In this document: positions 46,372 through 55,893 of the stretch, in pieces
How the letters are laid out: every line of letters starts with the position of its first letter
Numbering within the stretch: the first letter of the stretch is position 1
DNA from: [Flexibacter] sp. ATCC 35208
GTDB lineage: Bacteria > Bacteroidota > Bacteroidia > Chitinophagales > Chitinophagaceae
DNA length: 64,000 bases
Direction: 5' to 3'
Assembly (NCBI RefSeq): GCF_001975825.1
Contig: NZ_MTKN01000030.1
Span: forward strand, 31,032 to 95,031
Notes under the pieces: model-generated
What the model was told of the DNA's origin: nothing
The model's input: the letters and a program-made list of their open reading frames with translations, nothing else
Databases searched by the model: none
Translations under genes and position numbers: made by a program

Positions 46372-47142
46372 ATGAGTATTTCAATTTTACACAAATCATT
46401 CTTATTACTTATTATCCTGATCGCCATTCGATCCCTGACCTTCGCCCAGATAGTGCAGGTGAAGGGTACCGTGTATGAACGTACGGAACGCTATGGCATG
46501 GCAGGCGTCAGCGTAATAAATTCCGCCGGAGGCGGTACTGTCACCGATTCCATGGGGCATTACACTATCCGCATCAACCGCAAAGATTCCCTGAGTTTTT
46601 CTTACCAGGGCAAGGTCACCATGAAATTCCCCGTAAATGAACTGAACGTAAACCGCCCATTTGATGTGGGATTACATATAGATATCAAAGTACTCCCTAC
46701 CGTAGAAGTACAGCAAAAAAGCTACAAACAGGACTCCGCCGAATTCAGACAGGAGTACCGCAAAGTATTCGATTATTCCCGCGAATACATCGCCACCGGC
46801 ATGGGTGGTGTAGGTGTAAACCTCGACCTCCTCTTAACCTGGAGAAAAGCAAAAAGAATGGAGCATTTCCGCGACCAATTGGTTGCTATTGAACAGGATA
46901 AATACATTACTCACCGCTTTAATATGCCTCTTGTAAAGCGTCTCACCGGACTGGAGTCACCCGTTCTGGATTCCTTCATGGTCGCCTACCGGCCTAGTTA
47001 CGAGATGCTCCTGGACTTCGAAAACGAATACCAGTTTTACGAATATATCAAAGGCTGGGGAGCCTACTTCGCTACCAAGTGGAAAAGAGAACATCCACAA
47101 CCATCTTCACATCCTGCACCATCATCACATTCAAATTTATAA
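46372..47142 (+). CDS. Exported protein with carboxypeptidase-regulatory-like domain
   Basis: This 256-residue protein has a signal peptide (LLLIILIAIRSLTFAQ). An N-terminal CarboxypepD_reg-like beta domain follows (about 27-110), with VQVKGTVYERTERYGMAGVS and TDSMGHYTIRI. The helical C-terminal half (TWRKAKRMEHFRDQL onward) and a Ser/His/Pro-rich tail are of unknown role. The domain layout is common in Bacteroidota surface-associated proteins. Its TAA lies inside the first of three TATAATCAC repeats. Confidence 0.8.
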   Translation: MSISILHKSFLLLIILIAIRSLTFAQIVQVKGTVYERTERYGMAGVSVINSAGGGTVTDSMGHYTIRINRKDSLSFSYQGKVTMKFPVNELNVNRPFDVGLHIDIKVLPTVEVQQKSYKQDSAEFRQEYRKVFDYSREYIATGMGGVGVNLDLLLTWRKAKRMEHFRDQLVAIEQDKYITHRFNMPLVKRLTGLESPVLDSFMVAYRPSYEMLLDFENEYQFYEYIKGWGAYFATKWKREHPQPSSHPAPSSHSNL

Positions 47143-47203
47143 TCACACCTACAATTACGCTTATAATCACCCACAATTTGGTCAGATTCACAACTATAAT
47201 CAC
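47137..47203 (+). repeat. TATAATCAC direct repeats at the stop codon
   Basis: TTATAATCAC occurs at 47137 and 47161 and as CTATAATCAC at 47194. The first copy contains the stop codon TAA. CATCA/TTCACA repeats in the last coding codons point to the same slippage-prone history. Confidence 0.55.
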
Positions 47204-47247
47204 TATATAGACTGACGACGAACACAAATATCCACCCGCGCGGGGGT

Positions 47248-47255
47248 TAACTTTG
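47248..47255 (+). promoter_or_regulatory. Possible -7 box of the pfl operon
   Basis: TAACTTTG matches TAnnTTTG and lies 36 bases before the pflB ATG. No TTTG is found at the -33 position, so it may need an activator. Confidence 0.45.
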
Positions 47256-47290
47256 TATCATTATCTAGAGAATAAATAAAATTCAAGGAT

Positions 47291-49525
47291 ATGATAAAAG
47301 ATGTGACCGCTGTTCCCTTCAAATCAGGTGATTGGAATACTACAATGAACGTATATGATTTCGTTGTAAAAAACATCAGACCTTACCAGGGTGATGCTTC
47401 ATTCCTGTCAGGTATTTCTGCAAGAACTAACCGCTTGTGGGATACCGTTAAAAAAGAATTGCTCAAAGAAAGAGCTAACAATGGCGTTCTAGCCATTGAC
47501 ACAGAAACCATCTCCAATATGACCGCCTTTGCGCCGGGCTATATTAAAAGGGATGATGAAATAATTGTTGGCCTGCAAACTGATCAACTGTTAAAACGTG
47601 CAATGAAGCCTTTTGGCGGTATCAAGCTGGTTGAATCCGCTGTGAAAGAAAAAGGACTGACAGTATCTTCAAGAGTGATCGACATTTTCAATTATGCTAA
47701 AAACCATAATGAAGGTGTGTTCAATGCCTATGACAGCGAAATCAGGGCATTCCGCTCCAAACACGTACTGACTGGCTTACCAGACAACTATGCACGTGGC
47801 CGTATTATTGGTGACTTCCGTCGCCTGGCGCTTTATGGTGCTGATCAGCTGATTAAGTTCAAGAAAGCTGACCTGAACAAGGTGGGTGGTGAAATGACTG
47901 AGCACAAAGTGCGTCTGCGTGAAGAGATCAATACCCAGATCAGTGCGCTGAAAGACATGATCACCATGGCTGCTGCCTATGGTTGTGATGTAGCCCGCCC
48001 TGCAGAAAATGCCCGCGAAGCTGTACAATGGGTGTACTTTGCTTACCTGGCTGCTGTAAAAGAACAGGATGGTGCTGCGATGTCTTTGGGTAATGTATCC
48101 TCCTTCCTGGATGTATTTATTGAAAGAGACCTGCAGGCTGGACTGATCAATGAAGAAGAAGCACAGGAAATCATCGACCAGTTCGTAATGAAACTGAGAC
48201 TGGTACGTCACCTGCGTCCTGGTAGCTACGACGAGATCTTTGGTGGTGACCCTACCTGGGTAACTGAAGCACTCGGTGGTACACTGCACGATGGCCGTAC
48301 AAAAGTAACCAAGACTTCTTTCCGCTTTCTGCAGACCCTGTACAACCTGGGTTCTTCACCAGAACCAAATCTGACTGTTCTGTGGGCTGATAGTCTGCCA
48401 GAAGGTTTCAAACGCTTCTGTGCACAGGTATCTATCGATACATCATCTATCCAGTACGAAAACGATGACCTGATGAGAGGTACCCGTGGTTCTGATGACT
48501 ATGGTATCGCTTGTTGCGTATCCTATCAGGAAATCGGTAAATCTATCCAGCACTTTGGTGCAAGAGCAAACCTGCCTAAGGCATTGCTGATTGCCCTGAA
48601 TGCCGGTAAAGAAGAAATCGATGGTCTGGAAGTGATCAAGAACATTCCTGTATTGGCCGATGGTCCGCTGGAATACAACCAGGTTTTGGGTGTGTTCAAA
48701 CAAACTTTGGCAGAACTGGCGAGAGTGTATGCCAAAGCGATGTTTATCATCCACTACATGCACGATAAATATTATTATGAAAGAGCCCAGATGTCTCTGG
48801 TAAATACAGATCCCCATATCGACATTGCATATGGTGCTGCCGGTATTTCCATCATAGCAGACTCCCTCTCCGCTATCAAATATGCGAAGGTTACACCAAT
48901 CAGAGATGATCGTGGCCTGACCGTAGACTATAAAATTGAAGGAGAATATCCTAAATATGGTAACGATGATGACAGAGTAGATAACATTGCAAAAGAAATC
49001 ACTCACTTCTTCATCACAGAGCTGCGCAAGCATGCTACTTACAAGAATTCTACACCGACCCTGTCTCTGCTGACCATTACAAGTAATGTAATGTACGGTA
49101 GCAACACAGGTGCGACTCCTGACGGACGTAAGAAAGGCGAAGCCTTTGCGCCCGGCGCCAATCCAATGCACGGAAGAGACTGTAGCGGTGCGATCGCATC
49201 TCTCAACTCTGTTTGTAAACTGGATTATAAAGATGCGCAGGATGGTATCTCTAACACCTTCTCTATGATCCCTAAATCACTGGGTGATACAAGAGACGAA
49301 CAGATTAATAATCTGGTGACTACCATGAATGGCTACTTTAACAAGATGGCGCATCACCTGAATGTAAATGTGCTGAACCGCGAAACATTGATGGACGCTT
49401 ACGAGCACCCTGAGAATTATCCTCAGCTCACCATCCGTGTATCCGGCTATGCTGTAAACTTCGTGCGCTTATCCAGGGCGCATCAGCTTGAAGTGATAAC
49501 ACGTACTTTCCACGAGAGTATGTGA
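47291..49525 (+). CDS. pflB: Pyruvate formate-lyase
   Basis: This 744-residue glycyl-radical enzyme converts pyruvate and CoA to acetyl-CoA and formate under anaerobic conditions. The adjacent catalytic cysteines Cys408-Cys409 lie in GIACCVSYQEIGKS. The glycyl-radical site is Gly719 in RVSGYAVNF, close to the C-terminus. Length and motifs fit true PFL rather than a diol dehydratase. The activase gene follows on the same strand after a gap with a strong hairpin. The codon bias is strong, implying high expression. Confidence 0.95.
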   Translation: MIKDVTAVPFKSGDWNTTMNVYDFVVKNIRPYQGDASFLSGISARTNRLWDTVKKELLKERANNGVLAIDTETISNMTAFAPGYIKRDDEIIVGLQTDQLLKRAMKPFGGIKLVESAVKEKGLTVSSRVIDIFNYAKNHNEGVFNAYDSEIRAFRSKHVLTGLPDNYARGRIIGDFRRLALYGADQLIKFKKADLNKVGGEMTEHKVRLREEINTQISALKDMITMAAAYGCDVARPAENAREAVQWVYFAYLAAVKEQDGAAMSLGNVSSFLDVFIERDLQAGLINEEEAQEIIDQFVMKLRLVRHLRPGSYDEIFGGDPTWVTEALGGTLHDGRTKVTKTSFRFLQTLYNLGSSPEPNLTVLWADSLPEGFKRFCAQVSIDTSSIQYENDDLMRGTRGSDDYGIACCVSYQEIGKSIQHFGARANLPKALLIALNAGKEEIDGLEVIKNIPVLADGPLEYNQVLGVFKQTLAELARVYAKAMFIIHYMHDKYYYERAQMSLVNTDPHIDIAYGAAGISIIADSLSAIKYAKVTPIRDDRGLTVDYKIEGEYPKYGNDDDRVDNIAKEITHFFITELRKHATYKNSTPTLSLLTITSNVMYGSNTGATPDGRKKGEAFAPGANPMHGRDCSGAIASLNSVCKLDYKDAQDGISNTFSMIPKSLGDTRDEQINNLVTTMNGYFNKMAHHLNVNVLNRETLMDAYEHPENYPQLTIRVSGYAVNFVRLSRAHQLEVITRTFHESM

Positions 49526-49547
49526 TCAATTGGGACTAAGTAAGACA

Positions 49548-49580
49548 ACAGCGGATCGCATCTGCGGTCCGCTGTTTTGT
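49548..49580 (+). terminator. Strong hairpin between pflB and pflA
   Basis: ACAGCGGATCGCA (49548-49560) pairs with TGCGGTCCGCTGT (49563-49575), with one mismatch and a 2-base loop, followed by a TTTTGT tract. As it lies inside the operon it probably attenuates pflA relative to pflB or stabilises the pflB message. Confidence 0.75.
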
Positions 49581-49613
49581 CTCTGTCTTCTATCGACCTT
49601 CCTTTTTAAGACT

Positions 49614-50399
49614 ATGTTGTACTTTCCTTTACAGGACCTCGAGGCCGCCGCGCTCAACCTCGATGATCCGGAACATTTGCGTATTCACTCTCTTGAAACA
49701 TTTGGCACACACGACGGACCTGGCGTTAGAATGGTTGTATTTGTACAGGGATGTCAGTTCCGCTGCGTTTACTGCCAGAATCCTGATACACTTGATGTGA
49801 AAGGTGGAATGTTGATTGGTATTGACGAATTGGTGAAAAGAGCAGACAGACAGCGCACCTATTTTGGAAAGGATGGCGGTGTCACCGTTTCAGGAGGGGA
49901 GCCACTGTTGCAACGCAACAAGATCACTACCTTTTTTAAAGCGCTCCACGAGATAGGAATCAATACCTGTCTGGATTCCAATGGCCGTCTGAATGATGAT
50001 GCTACCCATGAATTAATGGAACATACTGACCTGTTACTGCTTGATGTAAAACATATTAATGATGAATGGCATCATAAACTTACTGGCCTGAGTAACCGGA
50101 ATACGCTGGACCTTGCTGCCTACCGTGAATCTACTGGTAAGCGGATGTGGTTGAGGTATGTATTGGTTCCCGGATGGACAGATCAGGTAGAGTACCTGGA
50201 AGAATGGGCCAAGCATTTTACAAGATATAAAACAGTGGATAGGGTAGAGATCATTCCTTTTCATCAGTTAGGCAGCCATAAATGGGAATTGCTGAAAATG
50301 AATTATCCATTGAAAGGTATTGAGGGGCCTACACTCGAGGGTAAAAAAACAGCTGTACATATATTTAATAAGTACTTTAATAATGTAGTGCTGAAATAA
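49614..50399 (+). CDS. pflA: Pyruvate formate-lyase activating enzyme
   Basis: This 261-residue radical SAM enzyme, counted from the ATG at 49614, installs the glycyl radical in PflB. The iron-sulfur cluster motif CxxxCxxC is at Cys47, Cys51 and Cys54 in GCQFRCVYC; SAM-binding GGEP and the lead-in HSLETFGTHDGPGVR are present. I reject an upstream ATG (49530) because it would translate through the intergenic hairpin and add a non-conserved hydrophobic stretch. Confidence 0.93.
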   Translation: MLYFPLQDLEAAALNLDDPEHLRIHSLETFGTHDGPGVRMVVFVQGCQFRCVYCQNPDTLDVKGGMLIGIDELVKRADRQRTYFGKDGGVTVSGGEPLLQRNKITTFFKALHEIGINTCLDSNGRLNDDATHELMEHTDLLLLDVKHINDEWHHKLTGLSNRNTLDLAAYRESTGKRMWLRYVLVPGWTDQVEYLEEWAKHFTRYKTVDRVEIIPFHQLGSHKWELLKMNYPLKGIEGPTLEGKKTAVHIFNKYFNNVVLK

Positions 50400-50660
50400 C
50401 GCCTACGGTAGCTGGAGAAGGTTTCTTCCATTCAGGAAAATGATTTTCTAATAATAAATGAAGGCATCGGTTAATTGCTAACTGTATGCTTTTTTTGTTT
50501 ACCCGTCAAAACGATACTTGCGTAAGTAACTCCAATACACACCTGTAACATCCATAGGTTACTGGATTAAATCCATCCTCTGAAACCCATTTTCCGTCCA
50601 ATATATTACGGATACATCAAAATTATTCCCACTTTTACAGTCTTTAATTTATACCTCTAT

Positions 50661-51701
50661 ATGCGAAAATTCCTTTACCTGGCCAGCGTGCTCCTACTTG
50701 CGCCGGGCCTGAAAGCGGCCACTCCCGTGGACGATTCGATTGTCATGGCTGAAAAACAATACAGCAAATTCGTAGACTCAGTAAAGCAGTCGGAAAAGTG
50801 GGAATCTGGTTTGATTCACTTGTCCGGCGGTAAGGCTGATATCAATGTACCTGCGGGCTTTAAATTCCTGAATGCAGCACAGAGCAAGTATATTCTGACC
50901 GATTTGTGGGGCAACCCGCCTTCAGTGTCAGATGATATTCTGGGGATGATTTTTCCTGCTAATGCTGATGCTTTTGATTCGATCAGCTATGCTTTTGTGG
51001 TACGATATGAAAACATCGGTTATGTAAAGGACTATGATGCATCAAAGATCAATTATGATGACCTGCTGAAAGATATTCAAAAGGAAGAAGTTGAAGCAAA
51101 TACGGAAAGAGTAAAGAATGGTTACCAGCCAATTCATATGATGGGCTGGGCACAATCTCCTTTTTACGACAAGGAAAACAAAGTGCTTCACTGGGCCAGA
51201 GAAATTAAATTCGGAGAAGACACGCCCCATACACTGAACTACGAAATCAGGATATTAGGTCGTGATGGGGTGCTTTCTATGAATGCAATATGTACTATGA
51301 ATGAATTGCCGCTGGTAAAAGCTGATATAGATAAAGTGTTGCAAATGGCGAAGTTCACAAGTGGTAATGCTTACAAGGATTTTGACCCAAAAATCGATAA
51401 GGTAGCTGCTTATACTATTGGTGGTCTGATCGCTGGCAAAGTGCTTGCCAAGGTAGGTTTCTTTGCCCTTCTTGTTAAATTTGGTGCTGCTTTCTGGAAA
51501 TTTATTCTTTTAGGATTTGTTGCTGTAGGTGGTTTTATCCGAAAGTTATTTACGGGTAAAAAAGAGAAGAATTCTAAAGAGATACCAGCAATAGAAGAAG
51601 ACGAAAAACAAGAAGACGAGAAGCAGGAATCGGAAATTCAGGGCCACGAAAAGCTGGATCCAGGGCAGCAGGAATCAGAAAATCAGGACCCCGAAAAGTA
51701 G
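50661..51701 (+). CDS. DUF2167 membrane protein
   Basis: This 346-residue protein has a signal peptide (YLASVLLLAPGLKAA) and a DUF2167 soluble domain (about 45-235) with the motifs GLIHLSGGKADINVPAGFKF, LWGNPPSVSDDILGMIFP and YQPIHMMGWAQSPFYDKENK. Two membrane helices follow (about 250-295), then an acidic Glu/Gln/Lys-rich tail. The family is of unknown function. The tail is made of short imperfect repeats that continue past the TAG stop into the next 100 bases. The 261 bases before the gene show nothing notable. Confidence 0.87.
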   Translation: MRKFLYLASVLLLAPGLKAATPVDDSIVMAEKQYSKFVDSVKQSEKWESGLIHLSGGKADINVPAGFKFLNAAQSKYILTDLWGNPPSVSDDILGMIFPANADAFDSISYAFVVRYENIGYVKDYDASKINYDDLLKDIQKEEVEANTERVKNGYQPIHMMGWAQSPFYDKENKVLHWAREIKFGEDTPHTLNYEIRILGRDGVLSMNAICTMNELPLVKADIDKVLQMAKFTSGNAYKDFDPKIDKVAAYTIGGLIAGKVLAKVGFFALLVKFGAAFWKFILLGFVAVGGFIRKLFTGKKEKNSKEIPAIEEDEKQEDEKQESEIQGHEKLDPGQQESENQDPEK

Positions 51702-51800
51702 GACACTGAGAAACAGGCCCCGGAAAACTGGAACCCGAAAAGTAGGACACTGAGAAACAGGCCCCGAAAAAACAGGAACCTGAAAGCCTGCCCTCTAAAA
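51590..51800 (+). repeat. Repeat array crossing the DUF2167 stop codon
   Basis: Inside the gene the repeats encode DEKQE-like hexads. From 51690 a 44-base unit (starting CCCGAAAAGTAGGACACTG, containing the TAG stop) repeats at 51734 almost unchanged, then degenerates to about 51800. The array therefore starts in coding sequence and ends in the 3' untranslated region. Confidence 0.8.
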
Positions 51801-51837
51801 TCATCCTCCAAAAACACAGTCCCAATCTTTACATACA

Positions 51838-51868
51838 AAGCCGTCTCATTACGAATATGAGGCGGCTT
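51838..51868. terminator. Bidirectional terminator
   Basis: AAGCCGTCTCAT (51838-51849) pairs with ATGAGGCGGCTT (51857-51868) between convergent genes. Confidence 0.8.
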
Positions 51869-51869
51869 C

Positions 51870-52424
51870 TCATTTCCCTCCATCCCCCACAATCACCAAC
51901 TCCCTCAGCGTTTCATTCCCCGGCAAATCTACCGCCACCGCTACAACCCTGCCTCCTGCAGGCAACACCGCTGCTTTATAATACCAATCTACCCCATTCC
52001 TGCCCAACACTGCCTTCCCTCTTTCCAGCATAGTACTCGCCGCATCATGTACCCGTACATCCACATCCACTACCCGGAATTCATCTTTCGTAGTCACCAC
52101 TATATCCATTTCTTCAAACCTGATATTCTGAATCTCAGGCGATCTGAAAGCATCCTTCACCGCCATATTATAAGCATTCTGCCCAGGCCCTGCCAGCGAC
52201 TTATAATAAGCCTTCAACTCCGGATCCTTCAGAATCGACCGCGCATAAGCCGCCGCTATTTTCATCTTATACCTTGCTTCCAGCTGTTTTTTCGTCGGCT
52301 TTTTCTTTGACGGACCGCGCTTCTTCGCCATTATTATCTGTCCGTTCCGTTCGTAAATCGTGAGTTGATCGCCGAGCGTTCCCCGTACGAGTTGGAGGAG
52401 TATGTTGTCTTTTACAAGTGCCAT
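51870..52424 (-). CDS. Hypothetical basic protein
   Basis: This protein of about 184 residues has no family I recognise. I use the ATG at 52424; another lies three codons upstream. Residues 1-30 form a small beta segment (NILLQLVRGTLGDQLTIYER). A very basic stretch, MAKKRGPSKKKPTKKQLEAR, and a helical segment (KDPELKAYYKSLAG) follow. The last 85 residues alternate strands with Ile/Val-Asp patterns (EEMDIVVTTKDEFRVVDVDV). The lysine-rich stretch suggests nucleic-acid or surface binding. Confidence 0.65.
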   Translation of the reverse strand: MALVKDNILLQLVRGTLGDQLTIYERNGQIIMAKKRGPSKKKPTKKQLEARYKMKIAAAYARSILKDPELKAYYKSLAGPGQNAYNMAVKDAFRSPEIQNIRFEEMDIVVTTKDEFRVVDVDVRVHDAASTMLERGKAVLGRNGVDWYYKAAVLPAGGRVVAVAVDLPGNETLRELVIVGDGGK

Positions 52425-52476
52425 AACAAACAATTTTGAGGTTACAGAAACAATGTTACTACATACGCTGGAACTA

Positions 52477-52638
52477 TAGTGTAACTATAATACTAAATGA
52501 GTACTAATACATCACTAAATCTTCACCTCAATATCCAATCGATATACAAGTGTACTTATAATATACTTATGGTGATGTATTAGCATCGAAGTTACACTAA
52601 AGACAAAGGGCGGTATCAACTGAATGATACCGCCCTTT
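52477..52638. promoter_or_regulatory. Nested inverted repeats and a strong hairpin upstream of the SusC gene
   Basis: TAGTGTAAC (52477-52485) pairs with GTTACACTA (52591-52599), and within that CTAATACATCAC (52504-52515) pairs with GTGATGTATTAG (52572-52583). A perfect 14-bp stem (AAAGGGCGGTATCA at 52605-52618 with TGATACCGCCCTTT at 52625-52638) follows and looks like a terminator although no plus-strand gene precedes it. The remaining gap to 52874 is probably the SusC leader. Confidence 0.6.
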
Positions 52639-52874
52639 TACAGAGTATTAATACTTACTTTATAAAAAATAACCCAATCCCTCCAAATAAAAAAAGTGAA
52701 AACCCTGAAAAATTCCGTAATCTGCCGCATCGATCTGATGCCTGAGTAATAATCACCTGCACCCCTGAAACAGTGTTGAACCCATTTAGCAGGAACCACG
52801 ACAGCTTTTAATAACCAAAATTTTGTAGTCTGTAACCAGTCAAATTTCAACTCACACTCTAAACCCTTCAAGCT

Positions 52875-55871
52875 ATGCTTTTGCAAAAATTTAGCTTGCT
52901 GCTACTGTTATGCCTATTCTGTACTTATGCATTATTCGCGCAGCAAAATGTGACCGGACAAATAAGAGATGCGAAAACCGGTCAGGTCGTACCCGGTGTA
53001 ACCATCCGGGTGCTCAATACCAGCAGGGGCGCTATGTCCGACGCCAACGGTAAATATTCCATCGCCCTTCCCGCCGGTGCCTCCACGTTAGTGATCAGCT
53101 ATACCGGGTACAAAACCCAAACTATCCGCCTCACTAACAATCAGGCTATCCTCAACCTGACCCTGGATGAAGACCTTGCTCACCTTGATGAAGTAGTAGT
53201 GACCGGCGCCGCTACAAGCATCAAACGAAGTAATCTTGCGAATGCCGTCGCCACCATCTCTGTCAATCAACTCAGTGGCGTGGCCCCCGCACAGACCTTC
53301 GACGCCGCCCTCAGTGGCAAGGTCCCGGGCGCTTTGATCTCTGCCAATTCCGGCGCCCCAGGTGGTGGTTTCACCGTCAAACTCAGGGGTATCACCTCGG
53401 TATTTGGTAACTCGCAACCGCTGTATGTTGTAGATGGTATCTTCTTTAATAACAGCAGTATCCCTGCCGGCCTCAATGACGTAACCGGCGCCGCTACTGC
53501 CGGAAACCCCAATAACCAGGACAACCCCTCCAGCCGTATTGCAGACCTGAGCCCCACCGATATTGAAAATATTGAGATCCTGAAAGGCGCTTCTGCCGCC
53601 GCTATGTATGGCGCCAAAGCCGCTGCCGGGGTGGTGATCATTACTACCAAAAAAGGAAGGGCAGGCAAAACAAAAGTGAGCCTTAACCAGGAAGTCGGCT
53701 TTGTGAAGGTGCGACACCTGATGGGTGTAAGGCCATTTACAGCCGAAACGGCGGCCGATCTTGCCGGTAGTGCAGATAATACTGATCCGGATGTAATCGC
53801 CAAAAGAGAAGCCTATAAAACGCAATTTACCGACGCCCAAAGTGCCGGCAGGATCTTCGATTATGAAAAGGAAATGTTTGGCCAGAAAGGGCAGGTGCTA
53901 AACACCAATCTCGCCATCAGCGGTGGTGGAGACAAGACAACTTTCTACCTCTCGGGCAACCGCCGTCAGGAAGAAGGAATTGTAAAAGGTACCGGTTATT
54001 TTAACAACTCCGTTCGCCTCAATATTGACCATAAACTCAGTGACCGGGTATCGCTCGGTGTCACGACGAACTACATCTATTCTTCTGCCGACAGGGGCTT
54101 AACCAACAACGATAACAATGGTGTCAGCTATGGCGTAGCGCTCTCTTCCACCCCCAATTTCGTTGACCTCCATCCCAATTCGTTGGGGGAATATCCACGC
54201 AATCCTTTCGCCGCTTCCAACCCCCTGGAAACCCGCGATAAGATGACGAACAATGAAACTACCAACCGTTTTGTCGGTGGAGGTAACCTGGAAGTGCACC
54301 TGCAACAAAGCGAGCATTCTCATACCCGCTTTATTGGCCGTGGTGGAGTGGACTATTTCAATTATAAAACGATGGCCCTCTTTCCCCGTGATCTGCAGTT
54401 TGAAGAAAATTCAAAACAGGGACATTCCATTCAGGGCAATACCAATAACCTCAATACCAACCTCGGTGGTTTCCTCGCCAATACTTTTACGCCAACACCG
54501 GCTATCAGCCTGACGAGTACTGTAGGTGCCACATTGGAAACCGGGTATTTTGATAACATCGTAACGGTGGCTACCAATATTGTAGCAGGTCAGAGCAATG
54601 TCGATGCCAGTGCCAATACCGCTACCCGCCAGTTCCGCTCCAAATTCAGGGACAATGGTGTTTTCATACAGGAAGACCTCTCCCTGATTGAAGCCATTAC
54701 GTTGAGTGGTGGTGTTCGTTTTGACCGTTCTACCAATAATGGTGAATACAAAAAGTACTATGCATTCCCGAAAGGCGCATTCTCTTTCAACTTCACCAAA
54801 TTGAAAGGGTGGTCAATCGATAATGTCGATAACCTCAAGATCAGGGCGGCCTATGGACAGTCAGGCAATGTACCGCCTTACAGCAGTAAGTTCACCGGCA
54901 TGCTGGGTAGTAATATCGATGGTCTGCCCGGTGTATTGGTCGATAACCTGCAGGGAAATCCTGATATCAAACCTGAAAGGCAGGAGGAGTTTGAAACCGG
55001 TTTGGACATCAGTGTGCTGAATGGCCGTATTAGCCTGGAAGCAACTTATTACAATAAGAGAATTCAGGATGTGCTGCTGCGCCACTCGCTGGCAGCATCC
55101 TCCGGTTACAGCGCTGAATGGAAAAACAGTGGCGACCTGAAAAATCAGGGTGTGGAAATAGGATTGAACCTGGTGCCTGTCAATAAAACGAATATCAAAT
55201 GGACTTCGTCTATCAACTGGTGGTACAACCGTAGCAAGGTCACCAGACTGGTGATTCCTCCTTATGCCATTGGTGCATTTGGTAACTCACTTGGTACATT
55301 CTACCTCGAAGAAGGTCAGCCCGCCACACAGATCAAAGGTACTGTAGGGAGTGACCTGAAACTGATCGGGAACTCAGAGCCTAAATTCCAGATGAGCTTC
55401 TACAATGAAGTGACGGTGTTTAAAAACTGGTCACTGCGTATCCTGCTGCATTGGAAGAAAGGCGGGGATAATATCAACCTGACCCAGTTGCTCACCGATG
55501 CGGGGGCAACCTCCTTCGATTATGATGATATCATCAATGGACAGAAAGCGGGTGTATACCGCTTAGGTGCCGGCGATGCCAGCATTTATGTACAGGATGC
55601 CAGTTATGTACGCATCCGCGAAATCGGGTTGTATTACAATGTGCCGTTAAAAAATACCAAAACCATTTCCGGTATCCGGCTGGGTGTATCAGCGAACAAT
55701 TTCTTTACCTGGACCCATTATGTAGGGTATGATCCGGAAGTATCCAATTTTGGTAGTAATACCATCAGCACTTCTTCCAGCCGTGGTAGCAATGGTTTGT
55801 CCACAGGGGTGGATGTAATGCCTTTCCCTGCATCGAAGAGAGCCAGTTTCCATATTGGTGTAGATTTCTGA
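52875..55871 (+). CDS. SusC/RagA-type TonB-dependent outer-membrane transporter
   Basis: This 998-residue protein has a signal peptide (LLLLCLFCTYALFAQ), a carboxypeptidase-like N-terminal domain (about 25-110, TGQIRDAKTGQVVPGVTIRV) and a plug domain (about 115-240) with the SusC signature (DIENIEILKGASAAAMYGAK, GVVIITTKKG). A large 22-strand barrel ending KRASFHIGVDF follows. It imports oligosaccharides or peptides across the outer membrane together with the SusD protein encoded 22 bases downstream. No glycosidase or sigma/anti-sigma pair is adjacent, so the substrate is not predictable. Confidence 0.95.
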   Translation: MLLQKFSLLLLLCLFCTYALFAQQNVTGQIRDAKTGQVVPGVTIRVLNTSRGAMSDANGKYSIALPAGASTLVISYTGYKTQTIRLTNNQAILNLTLDEDLAHLDEVVVTGAATSIKRSNLANAVATISVNQLSGVAPAQTFDAALSGKVPGALISANSGAPGGGFTVKLRGITSVFGNSQPLYVVDGIFFNNSSIPAGLNDVTGAATAGNPNNQDNPSSRIADLSPTDIENIEILKGASAAAMYGAKAAAGVVIITTKKGRAGKTKVSLNQEVGFVKVRHLMGVRPFTAETAADLAGSADNTDPDVIAKREAYKTQFTDAQSAGRIFDYEKEMFGQKGQVLNTNLAISGGGDKTTFYLSGNRRQEEGIVKGTGYFNNSVRLNIDHKLSDRVSLGVTTNYIYSSADRGLTNNDNNGVSYGVALSSTPNFVDLHPNSLGEYPRNPFAASNPLETRDKMTNNETTNRFVGGGNLEVHLQQSEHSHTRFIGRGGVDYFNYKTMALFPRDLQFEENSKQGHSIQGNTNNLNTNLGGFLANTFTPTPAISLTSTVGATLETGYFDNIVTVATNIVAGQSNVDASANTATRQFRSKFRDNGVFIQEDLSLIEAITLSGGVRFDRSTNNGEYKKYYAFPKGAFSFNFTKLKGWSIDNVDNLKIRAAYGQSGNVPPYSSKFTGMLGSNIDGLPGVLVDNLQGNPDIKPERQEEFETGLDISVLNGRISLEATYYNKRIQDVLLRHSLAASSGYSAEWKNSGDLKNQGVEIGLNLVPVNKTNIKWTSSINWWYNRSKVTRLVIPPYAIGAFGNSLGTFYLEEGQPATQIKGTVGSDLKLIGNSEPKFQMSFYNEVTVFKNWSLRILLHWKKGGDNINLTQLLTDAGATSFDYDDIINGQKAGVYRLGAGDASIYVQDASYVRIREIGLYYNVPLKNTKTISGIRLGVSANNFFTWTHYVGYDPEVSNFGSNTISTSSSRGSNGLSTGVDVMPFPASKRASFHIGVDF

Positions 55872-55893
55872 TCCTTTTTAAAAACATTGACAC

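Noticed and set aside
50400..50660. Possible small RNA or riboswitch between pflA and the DUF2167 gene
   Set aside because: No stable structure or known motif could be found by eye.
52638..52886. Minus-strand open frame of 82 codons upstream of the SusC gene
   Set aside because: It is odd in composition, overlaps the SusC start and has no recognisable domain; treated as chance.
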